Positions 35,386 through 44,818 of a stretch of DNA of 64,000 nucleotides are shown piece by piece. Position 1 is the stretch's first letter. Each line of letters opens with the position of its first letter. Source of the DNA: Schlegelella_A sp963778525 (GTDB lineage Bacteria > Pseudomonadota > Gammaproteobacteria > Burkholderiales > Burkholderiaceae_C); the NCBI GenBank assembly GCA_963778525.1, contig CAVZUJ010000001.1:434001-498000 (forward strand), read 5' to 3'. The position numbers and the translations under genes are program-made. The notes under the pieces are model-generated. The model was given only the letters and a program-made list of their open reading frames with translations. It was not told the DNA's origin and did no database searches.

Positions 35386-37031
35386 TCAGCGCTTGATCAA
35401 CGGCGCCGGCACACCTTCGATCATCACGTTCAGGCAGGCGGGAAGACCGCTGGCGGCAGCGCGCCGGGCGGCCGGCTCGAGCGCCATTGCATCGCCGACC
35501 TGCTCGCCGAAGGCGCCGAAGGCCTGCGCCACCGCGTCGTAGCGCATCGGCCGCAGCTCGCAACCGAGGAGACGATCGGCGCCGTAGTCGCGCAGCTGGA
35601 TCTGGTATTCGGCATTCCAGCGCGCGTCGTTGCCCACGACGCAGACGAACGGCAGGCCGTAGCGCACGGCGGTGTCGAACTCGGCGATGTGAAAGCCGAC
35701 CGTGCCGTCGCCCATGATCGCGACCACCGGCGCGTGCGGCTCGGCGCAGCGCGCTGCCAGCGCATACGGCAGGCCGGCGCCGATCGAGCCGGCAACGCCG
35801 TTGATGACCCGGTGCGGCGCCTTCAGGCAGGCGGTCGCCCACTGGCCGATCTCGCCGCCGTCGCAGACCAGCACGGAGTCGGGGTGACTGTCGAGCAGTG
35901 CCTGCAGGGGCCGCAGCATCTGCACCGGATGCAGGCGATCGGCGACGCTGGAGCGCGCCTGGTCCCAGGCCGCCGGGCGGTGGGCGATGGCGTCTCGAAC
36001 CTCGGCCAGCCACGTCGACGCGTCGGCCGGCAACGCGGGCCGCCTGCGTCAATGCGAGCAAGGCCGAGCGCGCATCGGCGCATGCCGTCAGCTGCAGCCG
36101 CTCGCCGAGCGCGCGCCGGCTGCGTTCGATCTCGGCCCGCTCGGCATCCACCTGATGGACCTCGGCGCTCGCCGGGAACGCCGGCGCCTTGCCGAACTTC
36201 AGCGTGAAGTCGAGACGCTTGCCGAGCAGCAGCACGCAGTCGGCCTGGCTCAACATCCCGGCGAAGGCACCGAGGCTCGCATCGGCGATGCCGCGCGGGC
36301 TCTCCATGCCGATCACCGGCACGCCGCAGGCCGCTTCGAGCTCGCTCGTCGAGCATGCGCATCGGCCGGGTCATGCAGGCCGGGCCGACCAGGATCAGCG
36401 GCCGCTCGGCGCTCGCCAGCCTTCGCATCAGGGCCGAAGCGGTGAGCGGGTCGAGCGCAACCGCCTCGGCCTCGAAGGCCTGGGCGGTCGGCGTCGACGG
36501 CGGTGACGCCATTTCACTTTCGAGCACATCGGTCGGCAGGCCGAGATGCACCGGACCGGGCCGGCCCGAGCGGGCGATGCGGATCGCCTTGGCCACGTCG
36601 GCGGCGAGGGTGTCGGCGCTGGCGCAAGTCCAGGCGGCCTTGCATACCGGCGCCGCCATCTCGGCCTGCCGCATCTCCTGGAACGCGCCCTGCCCGAGCT
36701 GATCGTTCGGCGCATGGCCGGACAGCAGCACGACGGGCGCTTCGGCCATCTGCGCGGTATAGAGCGCCGAGACCGCATTGGCGTGGCCGGGACCGCCGGT
36801 GACAAGCGCGATGCCGACCTTGCCGCTGACCCGCGCGTAGGCGTCGGCCATGTGCACGGTGCTGGCCTCGTGCCGGACATGCAGCAGCGCGATCCTGGAA
36901 TCGAAGATCGCATCGAAGACCGGCATGATGTGGTTGCCGGACAAGGTGAAGACGCGCTCGACGCCCGCCGCCTCGAGCGACCGCACCAGGACATCGGCAC
37001 CGCGATGGCGGCGGACGGTGGTCATCGTCAT
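35386..37031 (-). CDS. thiamine pyrophosphate-dependent enzyme, acetolactate synthase-like (two frameshifts)
   Basis: Three domains are visible across three frames. PYR domain: GADVLVRSLEAAGVERVFTL, HVRHEASTVHMADAYARVSG with the cofactor-activating Glu. Central domain: LLLGKRLDFTLKFGK. TPP domain: LVCDGGEIGQWATACL, GAGLPYALAARCAEPHAP and VVAIMGDGTVGFHIAEFDTA, with the metal motif GDG and a variant of the following Asn region. Breaks are near 36345 and 36040. Relatives include acetolactate synthase, oxalyl-CoA decarboxylase and sulfoacetaldehyde acetyltransferase; I cannot tell which reaction applies. Starts three bases after the Bug receptor gene. Confidence 0.8.
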
Positions 37032-37033
37032 GG

Positions 37034-38014
37034 CTACTTCATCTCGATCTGCAGCTGCCGGCCGAGGCGCTCGTAGACCACGAACTGCTCGCCGGCGAAC
37101 TTCTGCGTCTCGGCCGGGCTCAGCACGCGCGGGATGCTGCCGGCGTTCTCGGTCGCGGCAAGCCACTGCGGGTCTTTCGCGGCCGCCTGCAGCGCGCCGA
37201 CCCAGCGCTCGACGAGATCGGCGCTCATGCCCGGCGGCCCGTACAGCGCGCTCCAGCCGATGATCGCCTCGAGCTGCGGATAACCGGCCTCGCGCGCCGT
37301 CGGCACGTCGGGCAGGTCTTTCAGGCGCTCGGGCGTGGTCGTGAGGAGCGCGCGCAGCTTGCCGGCCTTGATGCTGCCCAGCACCGACGTCAGGTTGCTG
37401 CAGTTGAAGTCGACGTCGCCGGCAAGCAGCGCGAGCGCCGCCTCGCTGCCGCCCTTGTAGGCGATCTGGGCGGCCGCGTCCTTGCCGAGCTTGAGCACGT
37501 CGAAGAGCAGTTGCGGCGCGAAGTTGAGGATCGTCGCCGCGCCCGAGGTGCTGTAGTTGAGCTTGCCCGGATGCGCCCGCAAGGTCTCGACGAGGTCCTT
37601 CAGCGACTTGATCGGAGACTCCGCGCGCACCACGCAGACCAGCGGGTTCAGCTCGAGCAGCCCGAGGAAAGTGAAGTCGTTCCACTTGTAGGCGAGGCTC
37701 GGTTGCAGCGCCGGCAAGAGCACCTGCGAGCCGACGCGGGCAAGCAGCAGCGTGTAGCCGTCCGGCTTGGCGCTGCGCACGGCCATCGAGCCGATGCCGC
37801 CGCTGGCACCGGCGCGATTCACGGGCACCAGGCTCTGGCCGAGCACGCGCTGCGCCACCACGGCCAGGTTGCGCGCGGCGACATCGGCGTCGCCGCCGGC
37901 GCTGAAAGGCACGATGAGCGTCACCGCATGGTCCGGATACGGTGGCGTCTGCGCCTGCGTCGACAACGCCGTTGCGGCCAGCAGGCCGGCGACGAGCGCG
38001 GCGCGTTTGATCAT
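37034..38014 (-). CDS. Bug-type receptor of a tripartite tricarboxylate transporter (first)
   Basis: A 326-residue periplasmic receptor: signal peptide ending STQAQT, then PDHAVTLIVPFSAGGDADV and NRAGASGGIGSMAVRSAKPD, the two ligand-carboxylate loops of Bug proteins. No TctA or TctB membrane subunit is encoded in the window, so it must work with a transporter elsewhere, or as a sensor. It lies between the flavoprotein gene and the TPP enzyme gene. Confidence 0.86.
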   Translation of the reverse strand: MIKRAALVAGLLAATALSTQAQTPPYPDHAVTLIVPFSAGGDADVAARNLAVVAQRVLGQSLVPVNRAGASGGIGSMAVRSAKPDGYTLLLARVGSQVLLPALQPSLAYKWNDFTFLGLLELNPLVCVVRAESPIKSLKDLVETLRAHPGKLNYSTSGAATILNFAPQLLFDVLKLGKDAAAQIAYKGGSEAALALLAGDVDFNCSNLTSVLGSIKAGKLRALLTTTPERLKDLPDVPTAREAGYPQLEAIIGWSALYGPPGMSADLVERWVGALQAAAKDPQWLAATENAGSIPRVLSPAETQKFAGEQFVVYERLGRQLQIEMK

Positions 38015-38058
38015 GGACACGGGGTCTCCTTCGGATGTGGCTCGGCGGATCGCTCGCG

Positions 38059-39790
38059 CTAGGGCGCCGCCACGGCCGGCTCGCCGAGCAGGCTCTGCCC
38101 GGGCGAGACGCGTGTGAAGCGGACCGGCCTGCGCTCGATCGCGAGCTCGATGCCTTGCCGGCGCACGACGACGTAGGTCGATGCGGCGAGGTCGTCGGTG
38201 TCGGGATGGTCTTCGCGGAAATGCGCGCCGCGCGAGTCCTCGCGCGCCAGCGCCGAGAGCGCGATCACCCGGCTGACCTCGATCAGGCTCTTCAGGTTGA
38301 GCCAGTCGTGCCAGCTCAGGTTGAAGGCGCGATCGCCGTCGGCAACGCCGATCCGCGCGAGCTGCGCGTCGAGCTCGTCGAGCGTGGCGAGCGCGCGCTG
38401 CAGGCCTGTGGCGGTGCGCAGGATGCCGACGTCCTGCCACATGCAGTCGAAGAGCGCTTCGCGGATCGGCTCGACGTTGCCCGGCGCGTTCGCGAACGGC
38501 GCTTCGTGCCGCGCGATGCTGGCCGCGATCGCGGCTTCGTCGGCCTCGACCCATCGCCCTTCGGCTCGCACCCAGGCCGCCATGCATTCGCCGGCGATGC
38601 CGCCGAACACCGTCGAGTTCGCGACGCCGTTGCCGCCGAGGCGGTTCGCACCGTGCACGCCGCCGGTGTCTTCGCCGGCCGCGAAGAGGCCGTGCAGCGG
38701 CGTGCTGCAGTCGGCGCCGAAGACGACGCCGCCCATCATGTAGTGCGCCGTCGGCACGACTTCGACCAGGTCGCCGGCGAGGTCGAAGCCGCAATCGGCG
38801 CAGCGCTCGACCATGCCCTTGAACTGCTTCTTCACGTTGTCGGGGCCGAGGTGCGACATCTGGATGTAGACGCCGCCGTTCGGCGAGGTGCGGCCGGCCC
38901 GCATCTCCGAATAGATGCGAGCGCGAGACGATGTCGCGCGTGGCGCGCTCGAGGCGCGGGTCGTATTGCGCCATGAAGCGCTGCTTCTGGCCGTTGAGCA
39001 GATGGCCGCCGGCGCCGCGCAGGCCTTCTTCGAGCACGGTGCCGGTCATGCGCGTGCCGGTGCCGGCGAGCAGGCCCGTGGGATGGAACTGCACCATCTC
39101 CATGTCGCGCAGCGGCAGGCCGGCGCGCAGCGCCATCGCCAGGCCGTCGCAGGTCTTGTCGCCCGAGGGCGTGTGGTACTTGTACATGGTCGGGCCGCCG
39201 CCGGTGGCCAGCAGCACCGCTTTGGCCTGCACGAAGACGAAGGCGCCGTCGCGCATGTCGATCATCAGCACGCCGGCGATCGAAGCGCCGTCGGCCGACT
39301 TCACGAGCTCGACGGCGCGATGCTCCTCGAGCCGGCCGATGCCGCGCGCCCAGACCTGCTCCGAGAGGCGATTGATGATCTCGATGCCGGTGAGGTCGCC
39401 CTTGTGCACGGTGCGGTCGAAGGTCTGGCCGGCGAAGGCCTTCTGGTGGATCGTGCCGTCGGGGTTGCGGTCGAAGAAGCAGCCGAGCTCGTTCTCCAGC
39501 TCGTGCACGCGCTCCACCGCCTTGGTCACCAGCGTCCACGCCAGGTCCTGATCGGAGAGCCACTTGCTGCCCTCGATCGTGTCCATGAAATGGCGCTCGA
39601 TCGAATCGCCTTCGGCGAGCGCGACGTTGTAGCCGCCCTGGACCATGCGCGTGCAGCCGCACTTGCCGAGCAGGCCCTTCACGGCCACCGTGATCGTGAG
39701 CTCGGGCGCCGTCTGCTGCGCATGCAGCGCGGCGAACAGGCCGGCACCGCCGGCGCCGAGGATGAGGATGTCGGTCTGCAGCCGCTTCAT
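38059..39790 (-). CDS. succinate dehydrogenase/fumarate reductase-type flavoprotein (frameshifted)
   Basis: FAD-binding motif DILILGAGGAGLFAALHAQ, then substrate-site blocks MVQFHPTG, RYLLxG-like segment, and after a break near 38915 HYMMGGVVFGAD and GVHGANRLGGNGVANSTVFG. The C-terminal SdhA-type helical domain follows. The residue that covalently binds FAD in SdhA (His in SHTxxA) is replaced: the segment reads KCGCTRMVQGGYN, so FAD is probably not covalent. The repaired length is about 575 aa. Its iron-sulfur and membrane partners are encoded 3.3 kb upstream in the same block. Confidence 0.83.
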
Positions 39791-39813
39791 GCGACGAGCT
39801 TCATGCTGGCGCC

Positions 39814-40425
39814 TCAGGCCTTGACGCCGAGGCTCGCCAGCACCTGGGCCCGGCGCGCCTGCGCGTCTTCGCTGACGACGCTGTAGAGGCTGCCGCCGTG
39901 GCTGTCCATCGCCACCAGCAGCGGCCCGAAGTCGCGGATGCGGAACTTCCAGAGCGACTCCGGATTGAGGTCGTCGAGATCGACGTCCTCGATCTGCTCG
40001 ATCCAGGTCGTCTCGAGCGCCGCCGTGCCGCCGACGATCGCGAGATACGCGCCGCCGAGCTCGCTGAAGGCGGCGGCGGATTCCGCGCGCAATCCGCCCT
40101 TGCCGATGATCAGGCGCACGCCGTTTTGCGTCATCAGCGGCCGGGTGAAGCGTTCCATCCGGTCGGAGGTGGTCGTGCCGATGCAGATCGCCTCGTAGCC
40201 GGACGGAAACTGCGCGCTGGCCTCGACCTTCTTCACGTTCGGCGCGGTGTGGATGACGGCGTGCCCGTGCAGATCGAATTTCGTCTTCCGGCCGCGATCG
40301 AACATGTGGATCTGGGTCGCGTCGCGGATGCCGTAGAGCGTGCGCTGCAGGGTGACCGTGTCGTTGACGCGCAGCGCGCGCACCTGCGCTTCGCTGACCG
40401 GCATGGCGAGATCGTGATGTGCCAT
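39814..40425 (-). CDS. class I fumarase / tartrate dehydratase beta subunit
   Basis: A 203-residue protein corresponding to the C-terminal domain of class I fumarases: VNDTVTLQRTLYGIRDATQI, then TTTSDRMERFTRPLM and LIIGKGGLRAES, ending with the catalytic-domain block FRIRDFGPLLVAMDSHGGSL. In two-subunit enzymes (fumarase, L-tartrate dehydratase TtdB) this subunit pairs with the Fe-S alpha subunit, which is encoded 11 bp upstream. Confidence 0.85.
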   Translation of the reverse strand: MAHHDLAMPVSEAQVRALRVNDTVTLQRTLYGIRDATQIHMFDRGRKTKFDLHGHAVIHTAPNVKKVEASAQFPSGYEAICIGTTTSDRMERFTRPLMTQNGVRLIIGKGGLRAESAAAFSELGGAYLAIVGGTAALETTWIEQIEDVDLDDLNPESLWKFRIRDFGPLLVAMDSHGGSLYSVVSEDAQARRAQVLASLGVKA

Positions 40426-40436
40426 CGCTCGCTCCT

Positions 40437-41314
40437 TCAAAAGCCGTAGCTCACGCCGCTCGGCGTGAAGGTCGCCCGAGCCCGGCGCGCCGAGTGGCAT
40501 TGCATGTTCACCGCGATCGGATTCATCGTGATGTGCGTCGCCGCAAGCTCGATGTGCACCGCGAACGCCGTCGAGTCGCCGCCCAGGCCTTGCGGCCCGA
40601 CCCCGAGCTGGTTCACCGCCGCCGAGAGCTGCGTCTCGAGCGCTGCGCCTTCGGCATCGGCGCAATGGCGTGCCGAGCGGGCGCGTCGCGGCGCGCTTGG
40701 CCAGCGCCACGCGCGAGGTCGGAGGTGCCGCCGAGGCCGACGCCGACGATGGTCGGCGGGCAGGTCTTGCCGCCCGACGCGAGCACGCAGTCGACGACGA
40801 AGGTCTTGATCGCGTCGATGCCCTCCGCCGGGATCGCCATCTTCAGGAACGAGTTGTTCTCCGAGCCGCTGCCCTTGGGAATCATCTCGATCTCGAGGAC
40901 GTCGGCGCGGTCGATGAAATCGATGTGGATCACCGGCACCTCGATGCCGCACGAGCTGTGCTCGTTCTTGCGCGTCAGCGGATGCACGACCGAGCTGCGC
41001 AGCGGGTACTCGCGGGTCGCCCGCTCGCAGCCGCGCCGCACCGCCTGCTTCAGGGCATGGCCGTCGACCTCGACGCCGCGCCCGAGCCACAGGTTGTAGA
41101 TCGGCACGCCGGTGTCCTGGCAGAGCAGGTTGTCGGTGCGCTCGGCCACGCCGATGTTGGTGACCATCGTCGCCAGCACCCGCTTGGCCGTGCTGCCGCT
41201 CTCGGTCGCCTGCAACCGGCTCATGCCGGCCTTGATGTCGGGCGGCAGCATCTTCAGGGCCCGGATGTAGAGCTCCTTGGCCGCGTCTTCCACCGCTTGC
41301 AGATCGATCTTCAT
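40437..41314 (-). CDS. class I fumarase / tartrate dehydratase alpha subunit (frameshifted)
   Basis: The N-terminal part has the 4Fe-4S ligand motifs LLCQDTGVPIYNLWLG and a second Cys in KNEHSSCGIEVPV, with TCPPTIVGVGLGGTSDLA. Breaks near 40710 and 40665 precede the C-terminal GVGPQGLGGDSTAFAVHIEL and MNPIAVNMQCHSARRA, which carries the third cluster Cys region. The repaired length is about 292 aa, typical of TtdA or split fumarase alpha. The reaction is hydration/dehydration of fumarate, malate or tartrate. Confidence 0.83.
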
Positions 41315-41333
41315 CGCATCTCCTCGCAGCCTC

Positions 41334-42326
41334 TCAGTTGGCGCTCAGCTTGCGGTTCTTCACCACCGCGGCCCAGTGCTTGGACTCCTCGTCCATCTGC
41401 CTGGCGAAGTCGGCCGGCGAGTTGCCCACCGTCGTCATGCCCTGCACGTAGAGACGGGCCTTGATGTCGCTGGCCGCCAGCACCTTCAAGGTATCGCGCT
41501 GGACCTTGCCCAGGACGTCCGGTGGCGTGCCGGCCGGCGCGAGCAGGCCGAACCAGCCGGTGTTCTCGAAGCCGGGCAAGCCGCTTTCGGCGGCGGTCGG
41601 CACGTCGGGCAGCAAGGGCGAGCGTGCCTTGCCGGTGACGGCGAGCGCGCGCAGGCGGCCGGGCCCGAGCAAGGCCGAGGCGGCGGCGAAGTTGCCGACC
41701 ATCATCTGCGTCTGATGGCCGATCAGGTCGGTGTACGCCGGCGCCTCGCCCTTGTAGGGTACGTGGATGATGTCGATGCCGGCCGCATCGGCGAAGTTCT
41801 CGCCGGCCAGGTGCACCTGGCTGCCGACGCCGGCCGAGCCGAAGTTCACCGTGCCGGGCTTGGCCTTGGCCATCGCGATGAGGTCCTTCACGGACTTCGC
41901 CGGCGAGTCGTCGGGCACCACGATCAGCATCGGGCCGCTCGCGACGTTGGTGATCGGCACCAGATCCTTCCTGGTGTCGAAGGGCATGTGCTTGTAGAGC
42001 TGCGGGTTGATGGTGATGCTGCCGGAGGCGAAGAGCAGCGTGTAGCCGTCGGGCGTCGACTTGGCGACGTAGTCGGCGCCGACGTTGCCGCCCGCGCCCG
42101 AGCGGTCCTCGATCAGGACAGGCTGGCCCCAGAGCTCGGAGAGCTTTTGTCCGAGCATGCGGGCGATGACGTCGGTGGAGCCGCCCGGCGCGAACGGCAC
42201 GATGAGGTGCACCGGCTTCGTGGGCCACGGCTCCTGCGCGAGCACGCCACTGCTCCAGGTCATGGCCACGCAGCCGAGGGCCACTGCCAGGGCGCCGCGA
42301 AGGGTCGAGCGGCGGATCTTCTTCAT
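41334..42326 (-). CDS. Bug-type receptor of a tripartite tricarboxylate transporter (second)
   Basis: A 330-residue receptor with a signal peptide ending GVLAQEP, then PVHLIVPFAPGGSTDVIARM and EDRSGAGGNVGADYVAKSTPDG. It differs clearly from the receptor at 37034, so the two probably bind different carboxylates. The gene lies between the fumarase alpha gene and sdhD, which suggests that its ligand feeds the dicarboxylate steps encoded here. The membrane subunits are not in the window. Confidence 0.86.
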   Translation of the reverse strand: MKKIRRSTLRGALAVALGCVAMTWSSGVLAQEPWPTKPVHLIVPFAPGGSTDVIARMLGQKLSELWGQPVLIEDRSGAGGNVGADYVAKSTPDGYTLLFASGSITINPQLYKHMPFDTRKDLVPITNVASGPMLIVVPDDSPAKSVKDLIAMAKAKPGTVNFGSAGVGSQVHLAGENFADAAGIDIIHVPYKGEAPAYTDLIGHQTQMMVGNFAAASALLGPGRLRALAVTGKARSPLLPDVPTAAESGLPGFENTGWFGLLAPAGTPPDVLGKVQRDTLKVLAASDIKARLYVQGMTTVGNSPADFARQMDEESKHWAAVVKNRKLSAN

Positions 42327-42372
42327 GTCATCGTCTCCATCGTATGAGATAGGGCGGCGTCGAGTCGCCGCA

Positions 42373-42729
42373 TCAGGCAAAGAGCGAAAGCGCGAAGGCC
42401 AGCCCGGCCACCGTGGCGAAGCCCACGGCGCCGGCGATCCAGTTCTTGCGCAATCCCGAGGCGCTGCCGAACTCGATCAGCAGCAGGCGCACGCCGCCCA
42501 TCATGTGCAGCGCCAGCAGCACCACCAGGCCCCATTCGGCGAGCTTGAACACACCGCGATCGGTGAAGCGAAGAAAACCTTCGAGCGCCGGCGCGCCGCG
42601 CAGCGCCAGGCCGAGGGCCCAGAAATGGATGGGCAGGAAGACGGCCAGGGCCAGGCCCGAGAGGCGATGCATCAGGAAGGCCCAGTAGGCCGGATGCGCG
42701 CGCGCGCGTTGATCGTTGCGCCGCCTCAT
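42373..42729 (-). CDS. succinate dehydrogenase/fumarate reductase membrane anchor (SdhD-like)
   Basis: A 118-residue protein with three membrane helices. HPAYWAFLMHRLSGLALAVF contains the His-Arg-Leu-Ser-Gly motif of the quinone/heme site of the cytochrome b556 anchor, and LLALHMMGGVRLLLIEF carries the second heme-ligand His. Its ATG overlaps the stop of the partner anchor gene by four bases. Which of the two anchors is C and which D is not certain from order alone. Confidence 0.78.
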   Translation of the reverse strand: MRRRNDQRARAHPAYWAFLMHRLSGLALAVFLPIHFWALGLALRGAPALEGFLRFTDRGVFKLAEWGLVVLLALHMMGGVRLLLIEFGSASGLRKNWIAGAVGFATVAGLAFALSLFA

Positions 42730-43079
42730 GACACCACCACCGCCACGACGGCACGCAGGCCCATGACGAGCAGCAGCAGCGCGAATGCGCGGCCGGCCCA
42801 CAGGGCCGCGCGCTCCCCGAGCCCCCACCATTCGCGCGCGATGTTGGCCAGGCCGACCGGCACGTGCACGGCGCAGGCGACCACGAAGACGGCATAGAAG
42901 GCGGCGAAGGCCCAGTTGCCTTGGGTGCGGGCGAGGATCGCCGCGGCCGTCAGGCCGCCGCGCACGGCGTAGATCAGCACCCCGATGTGCACCAGAACGC
43001 ATATCGCGAGCACCATCGCGCTGATGCGCTGCCAGTACCAGCGCCGCGCCTGCGCGAGCGCGCCGGCCGCGACGCTCAC
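42726..43079 (-). CDS. succinate dehydrogenase/fumarate reductase membrane anchor (SdhC-like)
   Basis: A 117-residue protein starting at a GTG that overlaps the SdhB-like stop (GTGA at 43076-43079). Three helices are visible: RRWYWQRISAMVLAICVLVHIG with a candidate heme His, WAFAAFYAVFVVACAVHVPVG with a second His, and a C-terminal hydrophobic helix. Short overlaps with both neighbours show that the three subunits are translated as a coupled set. Confidence 0.75.
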   Translation of the reverse strand: MSVAAGALAQARRWYWQRISAMVLAICVLVHIGVLIYAVRGGLTAAAILARTQGNWAFAAFYAVFVVACAVHVPVGLANIAREWWGLGERAALWAGRAFALLLLVMGLRAVVAVVVS

Positions 43080-43826
43080 AGCTCGCCTCGCACCGCGGCG
43101 CGGGCGACCTTGCGCTTCAGCCCGGAGATGGCCAGCGTCGGCGCGATCTGCTTCGGGCAGCGCTCCGTGCACGAACCCTGGGTATGGCAGGCATGGCAGC
43201 CGGCATCGCCGGCGACGGCGCGCAGCCGCCCGGCTTGCTCGACGTCGCGCACGTCGTTGACCAGCGTCCAGGCCCGATTGAGCGCGGCCGGGCCGAGGTA
43301 TTCGCGGCCGCCACGTCACCACGTCGCACGACGCGTAGCAGACGGCACAGCCGATGCATTCGATGCCGGCGTCGGCGGAGGCACGCTCCGGCGATGCGGG
43401 CGAGACCTTGGCGAAGTCGTCGTGGCGGGTCGCGCTGCCCTTGAACGTGCCCTTGGCCTGCGCCCACTTGTCGAAGAACTCGCTCATGTCGGTGGCGAGG
43501 TCCTTGATCACCGGCAGGTTGCTGAGCGGCGCGATCTCGAGCGTGTCGCTCTCGCCGGCCACCTTGGCGACATGGGTACGGCAGGTCCAGCGCGCCTTGC
43601 CGTTGACCGTCATCGCGCAGGAGCCGCACATCCCGACCCGGCAGGCGAAGCGATAGCTGAGCGAAGGCTCGAGATGGCGCTGGATATGGGTGACGACGTC
43701 GAGCACGGTCTGGCTGCCCTGCCGTGGCACCTGGTAGGTGCTGAAGGCGCCGGCCTCGCGGCCGCGCCAGACCTTGACCGTGAGCAGGGCCGCGGTCGTC
43801 GGCGTGTCGTCGTTCGAAATCGTCAT
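43076..43826 (-). CDS. succinate dehydrogenase/fumarate reductase iron-sulfur subunit (frameshifted)
   Basis: Three clusters can be traced. 2Fe-2S: FACRVGMCGSCAMTVNGKAR and WTCRTHV. 4Fe-4S/3Fe-4S: ECIGCAVCYASCDVVTW in the first frame, then after a break near 43305 CHACHTQGSCTERCPKQIAP in another. The repaired length is about 250 aa, normal for SdhB/FrdB. It is the first gene of the dicarboxylate block, which runs about 9 kb on the minus strand to the TSUP exporter. Confidence 0.85.
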
Positions 43827-43940
43827 GGGCGCGTTCGTATCATCGCCGATCAGCGTGCGCGAGACCGCTGGGGTTCTCCCCGGCGCGCCCGGCCGCAAGC
43901 GCCGATTTCCGGCCGCAGACGCGATGCGGCCGACGGCGAC

Positions 43941-44645
43941 TCAGCGTTTGGGCGCCAGGCCCATGACCTGGCGCGCTGCGGCGTAGCCGTATTTGTAGCT
44001 CGAGCTGTTCGGATGAAAGCCGTCGATCGCGAAGTGCTTTCCTCGCCGGCCCTTGAAGTGCTGTGCGTGCGCCGGCGCCGAGAAGTCGATGAAGGACACG
44101 TTGTGGCGCGCCGCGCATTGCGCGAAGACCGCCGCCGCGGCCCGCGAACGAGCCGCCAGCACCCAGGAATACGGCGGCGGAAACAAGGGCGCAATGCCGA
44201 GATTGGGCGGCCCGAGCCAGACCGCGCGGGGCGCCAGCGATTGCAGCGCCACCATCAGCGTTTCGCAGCCCTCGCTCAGCTTGTCGATCGGCGTCGCCTG
44301 GACGATGTCGTTGCCGCCGAGATGGAGGATCGCGAGGTCGAAGTGCAGATTCGCGTCGTTGCAGCGCTTGGCTTGCGCGATGGCATGCGTCACGCGCGCG
44401 CCCGACTCGCTGATGTTGACGATGTCGGCGTCGGGGAAGTCAGCGGCAAGCAGACCCGCAATGGATTCCTCGGGCAGGTTGGCGCCGACGCCCACGCCGG
44501 TGCTGTCGCCGAGGATCAGGATCGACAGGCCCTTCGACGCGAGCCGCCGCTCGTAGCGCCGGGCCTGCGCCGCGAGGCTGCGCGCACGCTGCACGCCGCG
44601 CCAGAAGACAGCCGCCTGGATCAGCGCCGTGGAGGCAAGCAGCAA
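43941..44645 (-). CDS. SGNH/GDSL hydrolase with N-terminal membrane anchor
   Basis: Catalytic blocks are LSILILGDSTGVGVGANL (Ser), NISESGARV (Gly), LHLGGNDIVQ (Asn) and AIDGFHPNSSSYKYG (Asp, His), the full SGNH set. The N terminus is hydrophobic and probably an uncleaved membrane anchor. No ATG lies in a good position: the frame shown starts at a TTG, and upstream in-frame sequence remains open for about 25 codons, so the true start is uncertain. Substrate (lipid, acetylated sugar or peptidoglycan) unknown. Confidence 0.78.
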   Translation of the reverse strand: MLLASTALIQAAVFWRGVQRARSLAAQARRYERRLASKGLSILILGDSTGVGVGANLPEESIAGLLAADFPDADIVNISESGARVTHAIAQAKRCNDANLHFDLAILHLGGNDIVQATPIDKLSEGCETLMVALQSLAPRAVWLGPPNLGIAPLFPPPYSWVLAARSRAAAAVFAQCAARHNVSFIDFSAPAHAQHFKGRRGKHFAIDGFHPNSSSYKYGYAAARQVMGLAPKR

Positions 44646-44818
44646 CGGGACGAGAAGGGCCGGGCTTGCGAACGAGAGACGGCGCAGAAAAAGGAGAGCT
44701 CTTCAGGAGTCGGCATGGCGAAACGGCAGGGACGCGACCGATTTTTTCAGAGCACGCGACTGACGGTCAAGCGCGGACCGGCCGCGTCGATGTAGGCCGC
44801 TGCCGCGCCGGCGCGGGC

